Origin: an uncultured Clostridium sp.
Lineage (GTDB): Bacteria > Bacillota > Clostridia > TANB77 > CAG-508
NCBI GenBank assembly: GCA_947057875.1
Contig: CAMSEX010000019.1
Coordinates: 1-14,160 of the forward strand
DNA: 14,160 bases
Direction: 5' to 3'
Part shown: positions 8,157-13,918 of the stretch, piece by piece
Numbering within the stretch: the stretch's first letter is position 1
Layout of the letters: every line of letters starts with the position of its first letter
Notes under the pieces: generated by a model
What the model saw: the letters and a program-made list of their open reading frames with translations, nothing else
Told to the model about the DNA's origin: nothing
The model's database searches: none
Made by a program: the position numbers and the translations under genes

Positions 8157-8547
8157 CTACTTTCCTATGCTTTGAGCAAATTTTCTTACCAATTCCAAAA
8201 TTGAAGTAGATGCAACAACCACAATCGCTCCAATCGCAAATGTAATCAGCTGTCCTTTTATATTTGCCTTTTCGCTTGGCGCAGCAGACATATATTTAAT
8301 ACCAAGCCAAGTCAAAATAATCACAGAAAGGCTGACTGCAACAATTCTCACAGCTCCCAAAATCATTCCAATAATATCTGTTGCAATTTTCTCTCCTCCT
8401 GATACATCCACTCCACCGTGTATTGGTTCCATCAAATATCCCTGTCAAACCTCCACCAGATATAGCATATGCCACATTCGCACAACAAAATAGTAAACCA
8501 CAACTCATCATCAATACCAAAAACAATTTCATTAATTTTTTTCTCAT
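8157..8547 (-). pseudogene. TrbC/VirB2-like pilin-type gene (third copy), frameshifted
   Basis: The natural start is the ATG at 8547 (GGAGG five bases upstream). It encodes a signal peptide ending in ANVAYA and a Gly-rich linker. The pilin reading then continues in another frame from about 8435: IHGGVDVSGGEK, a first membrane helix, GIKYMSAAPSEKANIKGQL and a second helix, ending in a TAG at 8157. The total length of 391 bases is one more than a multiple of three. Dropping one T from the TTT at 8434-8436 (minus strand) joins the halves into a 129-residue protein of family length. It may be a true pseudogene or a sequencing error. An internal ATG at 8432, preceded by AGGG, could express the second half without a signal peptide. 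Confidence 0.75.
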
Positions 8548-8558
8548 TTTCGCCTCCA

Positions 8559-8945
8559 CTATTTTATATTATCTGTCGCAAATTTTGAAATAATTGTTAT
8601 AATATTCGTTGCAGCAAATAATATAACTGCCCCAACAATAAATCCAGTTGCTGATTTTTTAAAATCCGCTTTTTCACTTGGTGCAGCCAACATATACTTT
8701 GCTCCCATATACGTTAGCATAATGATAGATGTACCCGTTCCTACCATTTGCACCAAAAATATAATATTGGCAGCAATTTCTCTTGTTTTAGAAGTAACCT
8801 CTTCATCTGCATTCCAATTTGTATTTTTATCCGCACGTTGTAATATATCTGTATATTTAAAATCTGCATATACTGTATTTTGAAAACAACAAAGCAATCC
8901 TAAGAAAACAAACATCATAAATAAAATACTTAAAATTTTTTTCAT
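8559..8945 (-). CDS. TrbC/VirB2-like pilin-type protein (second copy)
   Basis: This is an intact 128-residue pilin-type protein. The ATG at 8945 is chosen because AAGGTG lies six bases upstream; the GTG at 8954 would overlap that site. The signal peptide spans about 1-24 (cleavage after NTVYA). A polar linker with Asn, Asp and Lys follows, then two membrane helices with the loop MGAKYMLAAPSEKADFKKS, and a second helix carrying LFAATNIITII. It lies 15 bases after the first copy and 11 bases before the third. The four genes at 7763-9342 share architecture and loop sequence and probably arose by tandem duplication. The role as pilus or channel subunit is inferred from the family. Confidence 0.85.
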   Translation of the reverse strand: MKKILSILFMMFVFLGLLCCFQNTVYADFKYTDILQRADKNTNWNADEEVTSKTREIAANIIFLVQMVGTGTSIIMLTYMGAKYMLAAPSEKADFKKSATGFIVGAVILFAATNIITIISKFATDNIK

Positions 8946-8960
8946 CTCTATCACCTTTTT

Positions 8961-9342
8961 CTAAAGACTTTCTGCAAATTTATACACAATGGCAAGAATA
9001 TTTGATGCTGCAAAAACAAGAATTGCTCCCACAATATATATATATACACTTTTCTTAAAATCTGCTTTTCCTTCTGGTGCAGCCATTATATATTTTACTC
9101 CTAAATATGTTAATGTCACAATCGCTGTTGCAGTTCCCACCACTCTTATCACATTAATCGCTGTTCCGCATTACCCTCTTGACTTCTGGGTTCAATTTAT
9201 CGGATCCTTTTCCGTCAAATTGTTCAAAATCAAAATTTCCTGGAGCATCATCATGAAAATCTGCTAAAGTTTCTTTCGGTATTACAAAAATTACACTCAT
9301 TAATATCAATATAGCAAAAACAATTTTCAAACTTTTTTTCAT
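8961..9342 (-). pseudogene. TrbC/VirB2-like pilin-type gene (first copy), frameshifted
   Basis: The ATG at 9342 has a strong AGGAGG seven bases upstream and begins a signal peptide ending in KETLA, followed by an acidic linker. This frame stops at a TAA at 9156-9154 after VKRVMRNSD. The pilin sequence resumes in the next frame as INVIRVVGTATAIV, then LGVKYIMAAPEGKADFKKS and the second helix, ending in a TAG at 8961. The total is 382 bases, one over a multiple of three. Removing one G of the pair at 9166-9167 gives VMRTAINVIRVVGT, which aligns without gaps to copies two and four, for a 126-residue protein. It could be a decayed gene or a sequence error. It is the promoter-proximal gene of the operon. 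Confidence 0.8.
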
Positions 9343-9373
9343 TTCTATTCCTCCTATTTTTGCTTATACTTTT

Positions 9374-9402
9374 ATTTTACAATATTCGCAAAATTTTTTC
9401 AA
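9374..9402 (-). promoter_or_regulatory. Sigma-A-type promoter of the pilin operon
   Basis: On the minus strand TTGAAA (9402-9397) and TAAAAT (9379-9374) are spaced by 17 bases. Transcription would start near 9367, giving a leader of about 25 bases with AGGAGG. The -35 box is identical to that of the apparatus promoter at 7647-7675, which suggests similar basal expression. Confidence 0.75.
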
Positions 9403-9430
9403 TACTTTTTTATAAAAATTAAATATTCTA

Positions 9431-9460
9431 TTTACACAATTCCATTTTTTGTGTTATAAT
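9431..9460 (+). promoter_or_regulatory. Promoter of the 62-residue small protein, divergent to the pilin promoter
   Basis: TTTACA (9431-9436) and TATAAT (9455-9460) are spaced by 18 bases, with an extended -10 (TGT just before TATAAT). The start of transcription would be near 9467, only a few bases before AGGAG. The two divergent -35 boxes are 28 bases apart across very AT-rich DNA. Confidence 0.7.
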
Positions 9461-9483
9461 AAATAATAATAGGAGTGAAAAAA

Positions 9484-9672
9484 ATGAAATTAAAAAATAA
9501 AAAGAAAGAAACAAAAGAAATTTCTACTGAAAAAAATGAAAACGAAATTGAAATTGTGATGGGTGATAATACCAATTTGACTATATCTGATGTTGGTGAT
9601 TGTGTGAATGAATTACGCCCTAAAAAACAAGAAAAGAACAATTTAGTGATTCCCAAAAATAAAAAGAAATAA
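9484..9672 (+). CDS. Small lysine-rich protein of unknown function
   Basis: This 62-residue protein starts at the ATG at 9484, with AGGAG eight bases upstream; a GTG at 9475 overlaps that site and is less likely. Both ends are strongly basic (MKLKNKKKETK at the start, IPKNKKK at the end). The middle (about 21-46, EIEIVMGDNTNLTISDVGDC and the next few residues) looks like a small folded segment. There is no signal peptide, membrane helix or recognised DNA-binding motif. It has its own consensus promoter, ribosome binding site and terminator, which argues that it is a real gene. It is the only plus-strand gene, divergent from the pilin operon and convergent with purF. I do not recognise it; a link to either neighbour is not shown. 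Confidence 0.7.
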   Translation: MKLKNKKKETKEISTEKNENEIEIVMGDNTNLTISDVGDCVNELRPKKQEKNNLVIPKNKKK

Positions 9673-9677
9673 TTTTT

Positions 9678-9706
9678 AAAGACGAGTTTTTAGGCTCGTC
9701 TTTTTT
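9678..9706 (+). terminator. Intrinsic terminator shared by the small gene and purF
   Basis: AAAGACGAG and CTCGTCTTT form a 9-bp stem with an 8-base loop, followed on the plus strand by a run of T to 9706. It lies just after the stop of the 62-residue protein. The purF stop codon (9707-9705) overlaps its T run, so on the minus strand the same hairpin, with a weaker tail, may also end the purF transcript. Confidence 0.85.
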
Positions 9707-11111
9707 AAAAGATTTTTTCAAATTTATCTTTATGTACTTCTCTTGGTACTTCAATTGGATACTCGTTTGTAAAACAGCCTTCACAAAAACTTTTCATATT
9801 AGAATTTTCCGCAATTTTTCTCAAATTTTCCAAACTTAAATATTCCAATGAATCAACACCTATCATTTGGCGAATTTCTTCTACTGTTTTATGTCTTGCA
9901 ATCAATCCATCTTCATTCGTCACATCAGTTCCAAAATAGCACATACCAATAAATGGTGGAGCAGCAATCCTCAAATGAATTTCCTTCACGCCCGCTCTTC
10001 GCAAAATTTTTACTAATCTTGTAATCGTATTTCCTCGTACAATAGAATCATCAATTAAAATAATCTTTTTTCCTTCAATATTTTGTTTTAATGGATTTAA
10101 CTTCAAAACAACTTGTTTCTTTCTTTCATTTTGTGAAGATTGTATAAACGTTCTACCAATGTATTTGCTTTTCACAAAAGCCATGCCATACGGTATTTTA
10201 GATGCTTTTGAATATCCTAATGCAGCATCTAAGCCAGAATCTGGAACACCTGCTACAAAGTCTGCATCAACTGGTGCCTGTTCAAACAAATATTTTCCTG
10301 TTTCTTCTCTAAATTTATGTACACTATAACCATCTATAATCGAATCTGGTCTTGAAAAATACACATATTCAAAAATGCACAAACCATCTTTCTCCGTTGT
10401 TCTAAAATTTTGAGTTGTAACTTCATTGTTATAAATCGTAACTACCTCACCTGGTTTGATGTCACGAACAAATTCAGCCCCCAAAATATCCAAAGAACAA
10501 CTTTCAGAAGAAAAAATATAATCTCCATCTAATTTTCCCACACACAATGGTCTAAAACCATAGGGATCTCTGACTGCAATTAATTTCTGAGAACTCATAA
10601 TCAACAACGAATACGCGCCTTTCAAATACTTCATAGCATTAAAAACCGCTTCTTCTATAGAATGTGCTTTTAGTCTTTCCCTTGCAATAATATACGCAAT
10701 CACTTCTGTATCACTGGTAGAATTAAAAATAGCACCATTTTCTTCTAGTTCATTTCTAAGCTCCTCTGTATTGGTCAAATTTCCATTATGTGCAATACAC
10801 AAATTTCCTTTTTTATAACGTGTGACAATAGGTTGCGCATTTTCTTTTCTAGCACAACCTGTTGTAGAATAACGGACGTGACCAATTCCAATTTTTCCTT
10901 TTGGTAAATCACGAATAATCGAATTAGTAAATACATCAGAAACAAGTCCAACATCTTTATGACAAGTAATAATTCCTCCATTATTAATCGCCATTCCGCA
11001 ACTTTCTTCTCCTCTGTGTTGCAAACTAGAAAGTCCGATACACATTGGAAATACTAAATCTTGTTCATTTTTCATGGAATAAATCCCAAAAATTCCACAT
11101 TCTTCTTTCAT
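9705..11111 (-). CDS. purF: Amidophosphoribosyltransferase (glutamine PRPP amidotransferase)
   Basis: This 468-residue cytoplasmic enzyme catalyses the first committed step of purine synthesis: PRPP plus glutamine gives phosphoribosylamine, glutamate and pyrophosphate. The N-terminal class II glutaminase domain has the nucleophile Cys5 (MKEECGIFG), the GHVRYST segment (Arg80) and HNGN (Asn108). The C-terminal phosphoribosyltransferase domain has the PRPP loop ILIDDSIVRGNT at about 351-362. Cys245, Cys391, Cys443 and Cys446 (FCEGCF) match the four iron-sulfur ligands of the Bacillus subtilis enzyme in position and spacing. The propeptide before the nucleophile is only four residues, against eleven in B. 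subtilis. The ATG at 11111 has GGAG eight bases upstream. The gene is alone under its own promoter rather than inside a pur operon. Confidence 0.97.
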   Translation of the reverse strand: MKEECGIFGIYSMKNEQDLVFPMCIGLSSLQHRGEESCGMAINNGGIITCHKDVGLVSDVFTNSIIRDLPKGKIGIGHVRYSTTGCARKENAQPIVTRYKKGNLCIAHNGNLTNTEELRNELEENGAIFNSTSDTEVIAYIIARERLKAHSIEEAVFNAMKYLKGAYSLLIMSSQKLIAVRDPYGFRPLCVGKLDGDYIFSSESCSLDILGAEFVRDIKPGEVVTIYNNEVTTQNFRTTEKDGLCIFEYVYFSRPDSIIDGYSVHKFREETGKYLFEQAPVDADFVAGVPDSGLDAALGYSKASKIPYGMAFVKSKYIGRTFIQSSQNERKKQVVLKLNPLKQNIEGKKIILIDDSIVRGNTITRLVKILRRAGVKEIHLRIAAPPFIGMCYFGTDVTNEDGLIARHKTVEEIRQMIGVDSLEYLSLENLRKIAENSNMKSFCEGCFTNEYPIEVPREVHKDKFEKIF

Positions 11112-11132
11112 TATTATTTCTCCAAAAATAGA

Positions 11133-11175
11133 TTAGAAACTAAACTCATACTTGTTCTTAAAGTCTAGTTCCTAA
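11133..11175 (-). promoter_or_regulatory. Hairpin in the purF leader RNA
   Basis: On the minus strand TTAGGAACTAGACTT can pair with GAGTTTAGTTTCTAA over about 14 bp; the two C-to-T differences become G-U pairs in RNA. The loop is 13 bases. The stem begins at about the predicted first transcribed base and is followed by TCTATTTTTGG, just before the ribosome binding site. It may be an attenuator-like or 5' stabilising structure. It does not match the purine riboswitch core as I know it. Confidence 0.5.
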
Positions 11176-11179
11176 TTTT

Positions 11180-11208
11180 ATTATACACGTTTTTATTTGT
11201 TTCGTCAA
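11180..11208 (-). promoter_or_regulatory. Sigma-A-type promoter of purF
   Basis: On the minus strand TTGACG (11208-11203) and TATAAT (11185-11180) are spaced by 17 bases, with GTG before the -10 box giving a near-extended -10. Transcription would start near 11173, leaving a leader of about 60 bases before purF. Confidence 0.85.
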
Positions 11209-11229
11209 TACAATTTTCGACATTTTCAG

Positions 11230-11250
11230 TTGTCAAGAAATCCTTGACAA
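11230..11250. repeat. Perfect inverted repeat upstream of the purF promoter
   Basis: TTGTCAAG and CTTGACAA form a perfect 8-bp inverted repeat with a 5-base spacer, about 20 bases upstream of the purF -35 box and 12 bases after the stop of the preceding gene. On the minus strand no T run follows, so it is a poor terminator; it could be an operator for purF or a weak transcript end for the upstream gene. Confidence 0.5.
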
Positions 11251-11262
11251 GTCGATTTTTAT

Positions 11263-11595
11263 TTATTTTATCATACTGCCAATATATTTTTTTCCTTCTT
11301 CTTTTTCCAAAACTTTCATATTAAATACTTCTTTTTCTAGTCTATGTAAAATTTTTAAAGTATCATCCGTAGATTCCATATCAACTACCACCAAATTATG
11401 ATAAAAATTTCGACTATAGGTCAACTCTCGAATATATTCTTCAATTCCATTTTCCACATTTTTCACAGTCATTACAAATTTAATATTTTCTTCAATTTTT
11501 TTATACATATTGAACTTTACACAATCTTGTATGATGCTAAATAATCCATAAATACATAAAATCCAAATAATTAATTGCACCATAAAATTTAACAT
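11263..11595 (-). CDS. Small membrane-anchored protein resembling a family 2 glycosyltransferase N-terminus
   Basis: This 110-residue protein has one membrane helix at about 5-24 and then a cytoplasmic part. FVMTVKNVENGIEEYIREL and LVVVDMESTDDTLKILHRLE (residues 68-87) resemble the nucleotide-sugar binding start of GT-A family 2 glycosyltransferases, where VVDxxSTDDT is typical. The second half of such enzymes, including the usual catalytic region, is absent. It could be a small stand-alone regulator or binding protein; short proteins of this kind exist in Gram-positive bacteria to my knowledge. The ATG at 11595 has AAGGAG eight bases upstream and lies within a predicted hairpin. No convincing sigma-A promoter was seen in the 60 bases after the rplQ terminator, so its transcription may rely on readthrough or another sigma factor. 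Confidence 0.7.
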   Translation of the reverse strand: MLNFMVQLIIWILCIYGLFSIIQDCVKFNMYKKIEENIKFVMTVKNVENGIEEYIRELTYSRNFYHNLVVVDMESTDDTLKILHRLEKEVFNMKVLEKEEGKKYIGSMIK

Positions 11596-11626
11596 AACAT
11601 CATCTCCTTTGTATAGGTTATGTTAA
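11589..11626 (-). promoter_or_regulatory. Inverted repeat covering the start codon of the small glycosyltransferase-like gene
   Basis: TTAACATAAC and GTTATGTTAA form a perfect 10-bp inverted repeat with an 18-base spacer. In the minus-strand mRNA the 3' arm contains the ATG at 11595-11593 and the loop contains the AAGGAG ribosome binding site. Such a hairpin would hide the start codon and could control translation; this is a prediction. Confidence 0.55.
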
Positions 11627-11656
11627 TTTCACAGATTGGTTACAAAATTTTACACA

Positions 11657-11683
11657 CACAAAAAGCGAGCTAATACTCGCTTT
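11657..11683 (-). terminator. Intrinsic terminator of the rpsK-rpsD-rpoA-rplQ operon
   Basis: On the minus strand AAAGCGAG, a 6-base loop and CTCGCTTT form an 8-bp GC-cored stem, followed by a T run (CGCTTTTTGTG). It lies a few bases after the rplQ stop codon and should end the ribosomal operon. Confidence 0.85.
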
Positions 11684-11686
11684 CCT

Positions 11687-12196
11687 TTAAACTAATTTTA
11701 AAATTGCCATTTTGCTATTGTCACCTTTTCTAGGTTCCATTTTTAAAATTGTTGTATAGCCACCTTGTCTTTCTTCATATTTTGGTGCTATTTCATTAAA
11801 CAATTTATCTAGCAAATCCACATCTTTTACTTTATTTACTTTTGTCATGATTTTTCTTCGTGCACTCAATCTTGATGGTAAATCTTTTTGTCTTTTTTCT
11901 GTTTTTTCTTCTTTCACAACTTTCAAATATTCTTTGCCATTTTTACTTGTTACTTTTTCCATTACTTTTCTGCCATTATTATCTAATTTTGCTTTAACAA
12001 CTTTCATTTCAACTTCTTCATAATTTTTATGCTCTTTAACAGCTAAGCTAATGATACTATCAACAATAGCTTTTAATTCTTTTGCTCTACTTTCCGTTGT
12101 TATGATTTTTTCATTCTTGAAAAAATCAGTTGTTTGACATTTTAACATTGCCAATCTTTGATCTGTTGGTTTTCCTAGTTTTCTTGTACCTGCCAC
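11687..12196 (-). CDS. rplQ: 50S ribosomal protein L17, with internal insertion
   Basis: This 169-residue L17 sits at the polypeptide exit side of the large ribosomal subunit. The N-terminus (RKLGKPTDQRLAMLK, TTDFFKNEKI, TTESRAKELK) and the C-terminus (LFNEIAPKYEERQGGYTTI, then KMEPRKGD and a terminal LV) are typical. The usual family length is about 112-130 residues; here about 45-50 extra residues occur at about 56-106, very rich in Lys, Glu and Val, between the first helices and SRLSARRKIM. The start is a GTG at 12196, supported by AGGTG seven bases upstream and by the conserved start of the protein. It follows rpoA after 24 bases and ends the operon. Confidence 0.95.
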   Translation of the reverse strand: MAGTRKLGKPTDQRLAMLKCQTTDFFKNEKIITTESRAKELKAIVDSIISLAVKEHKNYEEVEMKVVKAKLDNNGRKVMEKVTSKNGKEYLKVVKEEKTEKRQKDLPSRLSARRKIMTKVNKVKDVDLLDKLFNEIAPKYEERQGGYTTILKMEPRKGDNSKMAILKLV

Positions 12197-12220
12197 TTTC
12201 TATCACCTTCCTCTATTTAT

Positions 12221-13168
12221 TCAATCTTCATCTGATTCAAATTGCAATCCCAAAGCATATAACTTATTAGTTACTTCATCTAATGATTTCTTTCCTAAAT
12301 TTCTAACTTTCATCATATCGCCTTGTGTTTTCTTTGCTAAATCCTCAACTGTCATAATTCCAGCTCTTTTTAAGCAATTATACGATCTTACTGAAAGTTC
12401 CAATTCCTCAATTGGCATTTCTAGAACCTTCTCCTTAGTCGTTTCTTCCTTTTCAATCATGACTTGTGTATTTTTAGCTGTTTCAGACAAATCAATAAAC
12501 AATTCCAAATGACCTGTCATCACTTTTGCTGCTAAACTCAATGCCTCATATGGTTTCAAACTACCGTCAGTCCATACTTCAATTGTTAATTTGTCATAAT
12601 CTACCATTTGTCCAACTCTCGTATTCTCTACACTATAATTTACTTTTTTTACAGGAGTAAATATTGAATCAATTGGTAATACATCTATTGAATCATTATC
12701 TTTTTTATTTTTCTCTGCTACATTATATCCTCTTCCACGGCTTACTGTCATTACCATATGAATGTCTGCTTCTGCTGATGTCGTCGCTATATGTAACTCA
12801 GGATTTAGTATTTCTACAGTTCCATCTGTTACAATATCTGCAGCTTTTATTTCACCAGCACCCTTGTAATCAATTGTAATTGTTTTTTCATCATTGTCAA
12901 ATACTTTCATTCTTACATTTTTTAAGTTAACTATTATCTCAGGAACATCTTCTACAACACCTTTCACTGTAGAAAATTCATGTACTACTCCGTTTATTTT
13001 GACATTCGTTATCGCAGCTCCTGGTAATGATGATAACAAAATTCTTCTTAAAGAATTCCCTATTGTCATACCATAGCCACGTTCTAATGGTTCACATATG
13101 AATTTTGCATAATTCCTCTTATCGTCTGCTTCTAAACATTCGATGTTTGGCTTTTCAAATTCAATCAT
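12221..13168 (-). CDS. rpoA: DNA-directed RNA polymerase alpha subunit
   Basis: This 315-residue subunit has the normal length. The N-terminal domain, which dimerises and starts core enzyme assembly, shows FICEPLERGYGMTIGNSLRR and LLSSLPGAAIT near residues 24-55. The C-terminal domain after about 245 has ELELSVRSYNCLKRAGI and VRNLGKKSLDEV, the helix-hairpin-helix part that contacts UP-element DNA and activators. The ATG at 13168 has a near-perfect AGGAGG four to five bases upstream. The gene lies between rpsD and rplQ, the usual bacterial order. Confidence 0.98.
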   Translation of the reverse strand: MIEFEKPNIECLEADDKRNYAKFICEPLERGYGMTIGNSLRRILLSSLPGAAITNVKINGVVHEFSTVKGVVEDVPEIIVNLKNVRMKVFDNDEKTITIDYKGAGEIKAADIVTDGTVEILNPELHIATTSAEADIHMVMTVSRGRGYNVAEKNKKDNDSIDVLPIDSIFTPVKKVNYSVENTRVGQMVDYDKLTIEVWTDGSLKPYEALSLAAKVMTGHLELFIDLSETAKNTQVMIEKEETTKEKVLEMPIEELELSVRSYNCLKRAGIMTVEDLAKKTQGDMMKVRNLGKKSLDEVTNKLYALGLQFESDED

Positions 13169-13235
13169 TTTTACCTCCTAATGGTTTTCAAACCTATAAA
13201 TTTCTGCTTCTAGTACCATCCTAAGTTAAATATTA

Positions 13236-13862
13236 TTATTTAGAATATAACTCAACAATTAAGTGTTCTTCTACTGCTAAATCAATTTCATCACGATTCA
13301 CATAACGAACTACTTTGCCACTTAATTTTTCGCTATCTAATTCTAACCATTCTGGAATCGGTCTTGTAGCACCTTTTTGTGCATTTTCCTTAATAATAGG
13401 ATTGTCTTTTTTGGTTTCTCTAACACTTACCACATCACTTGGTTTTACCAAATAAGAAGCAATATTTACTTTCTTTCCATTGACTTCAATATTTCCATGT
13501 GTTACTAGTTGTCTTGCTTGTGCTCTTGAAACACCAAATCCTAATCGATAAACAACATTATCTAATCTGCTTTCTAAAATTTGTAATAAATTACTACCTG
13601 TAATACCTTTTTTATTAGATGCCATTTCAAAATATTTTCTAAATTGTTTTTCTCCAACACCATAAAAATATCTTGTTTTTTGTTTTTCTCTTAACTGAGT
13701 ACCATATTCAGAAAGCTTTGATCTTTTTTGACCATGATCACCAGGTCCGTAATTTCTTCTTGTCACACTACATTTATCTGAATAACATCTATCGCCTTTT
13801 AAGAACATTTTACATCCTTCTCTACGGCATATACGACATTGCTCTCCATTATATCTTGCCAT
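13236..13862 (-). CDS. rpsD: 30S ribosomal protein S4
   Basis: This 208-residue S4 is a primary 16S rRNA binding protein that nucleates assembly of the small subunit body. Cys9, Cys12, Cys26 and Cys31 match the zinc-binding pattern of the cysteine-containing S4 type (as in Thermus). The S4 RNA-binding domain is at about 95-160, with ESRLDNVVYRLGFGVSRAQA and QLVTHGNIEVNGKKV. The ATG at 13862 is preceded by GAGGTG at about 11 bases, a somewhat long spacing, but the start is fixed by the conserved MARYNG. It lies 56 bases after rpsK and 67 bases before rpoA. In some bacteria S4 represses its own operon through the mRNA; no clear site was identified here. Confidence 0.98.
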   Translation of the reverse strand: MARYNGEQCRICRREGCKMFLKGDRCYSDKCSVTRRNYGPGDHGQKRSKLSEYGTQLREKQKTRYFYGVGEKQFRKYFEMASNKKGITGSNLLQILESRLDNVVYRLGFGVSRAQARQLVTHGNIEVNGKKVNIASYLVKPSDVVSVRETKKDNPIIKENAQKGATRPIPEWLELDSEKLSGKVVRYVNRDEIDLAVEEHLIVELYSK

Positions 13863-13918
13863 TGATTTTTTACACCTCTTTCTTAAATTCTCTATTTTCT
13901 TTCAGTTTTATAACTCTC

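Noticed and set aside
9154..9175. Programmed +1 frameshifting of the prfB type in the first pilin gene
   Set aside because: There is no Shine-Dalgarno-like stretch at the right short distance and no slippery codon, and the second broken copy has no nearby stop codon. An indel explains both better.
9432..9656. Minus-strand frame of 74 residues opposite the small 62-residue protein
   Set aside because: It has no ribosome binding site or promoter, is a Phe/Ser-rich mirror of the Lys-rich gene, and would lie across the plus-strand promoter.
11112..11210. Purine riboswitch or PurR boxes at purF
   Set aside because: The three-way-junction core of the purine riboswitch was not found, and the two CGAA motifs near the -35 box have neither the full consensus nor the expected opposed arrangement.
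12664..13076. Plus-strand frames opposite rpoA
   Set aside because: They are antisense to an unambiguous rpoA and show no start signals or protein-like composition.
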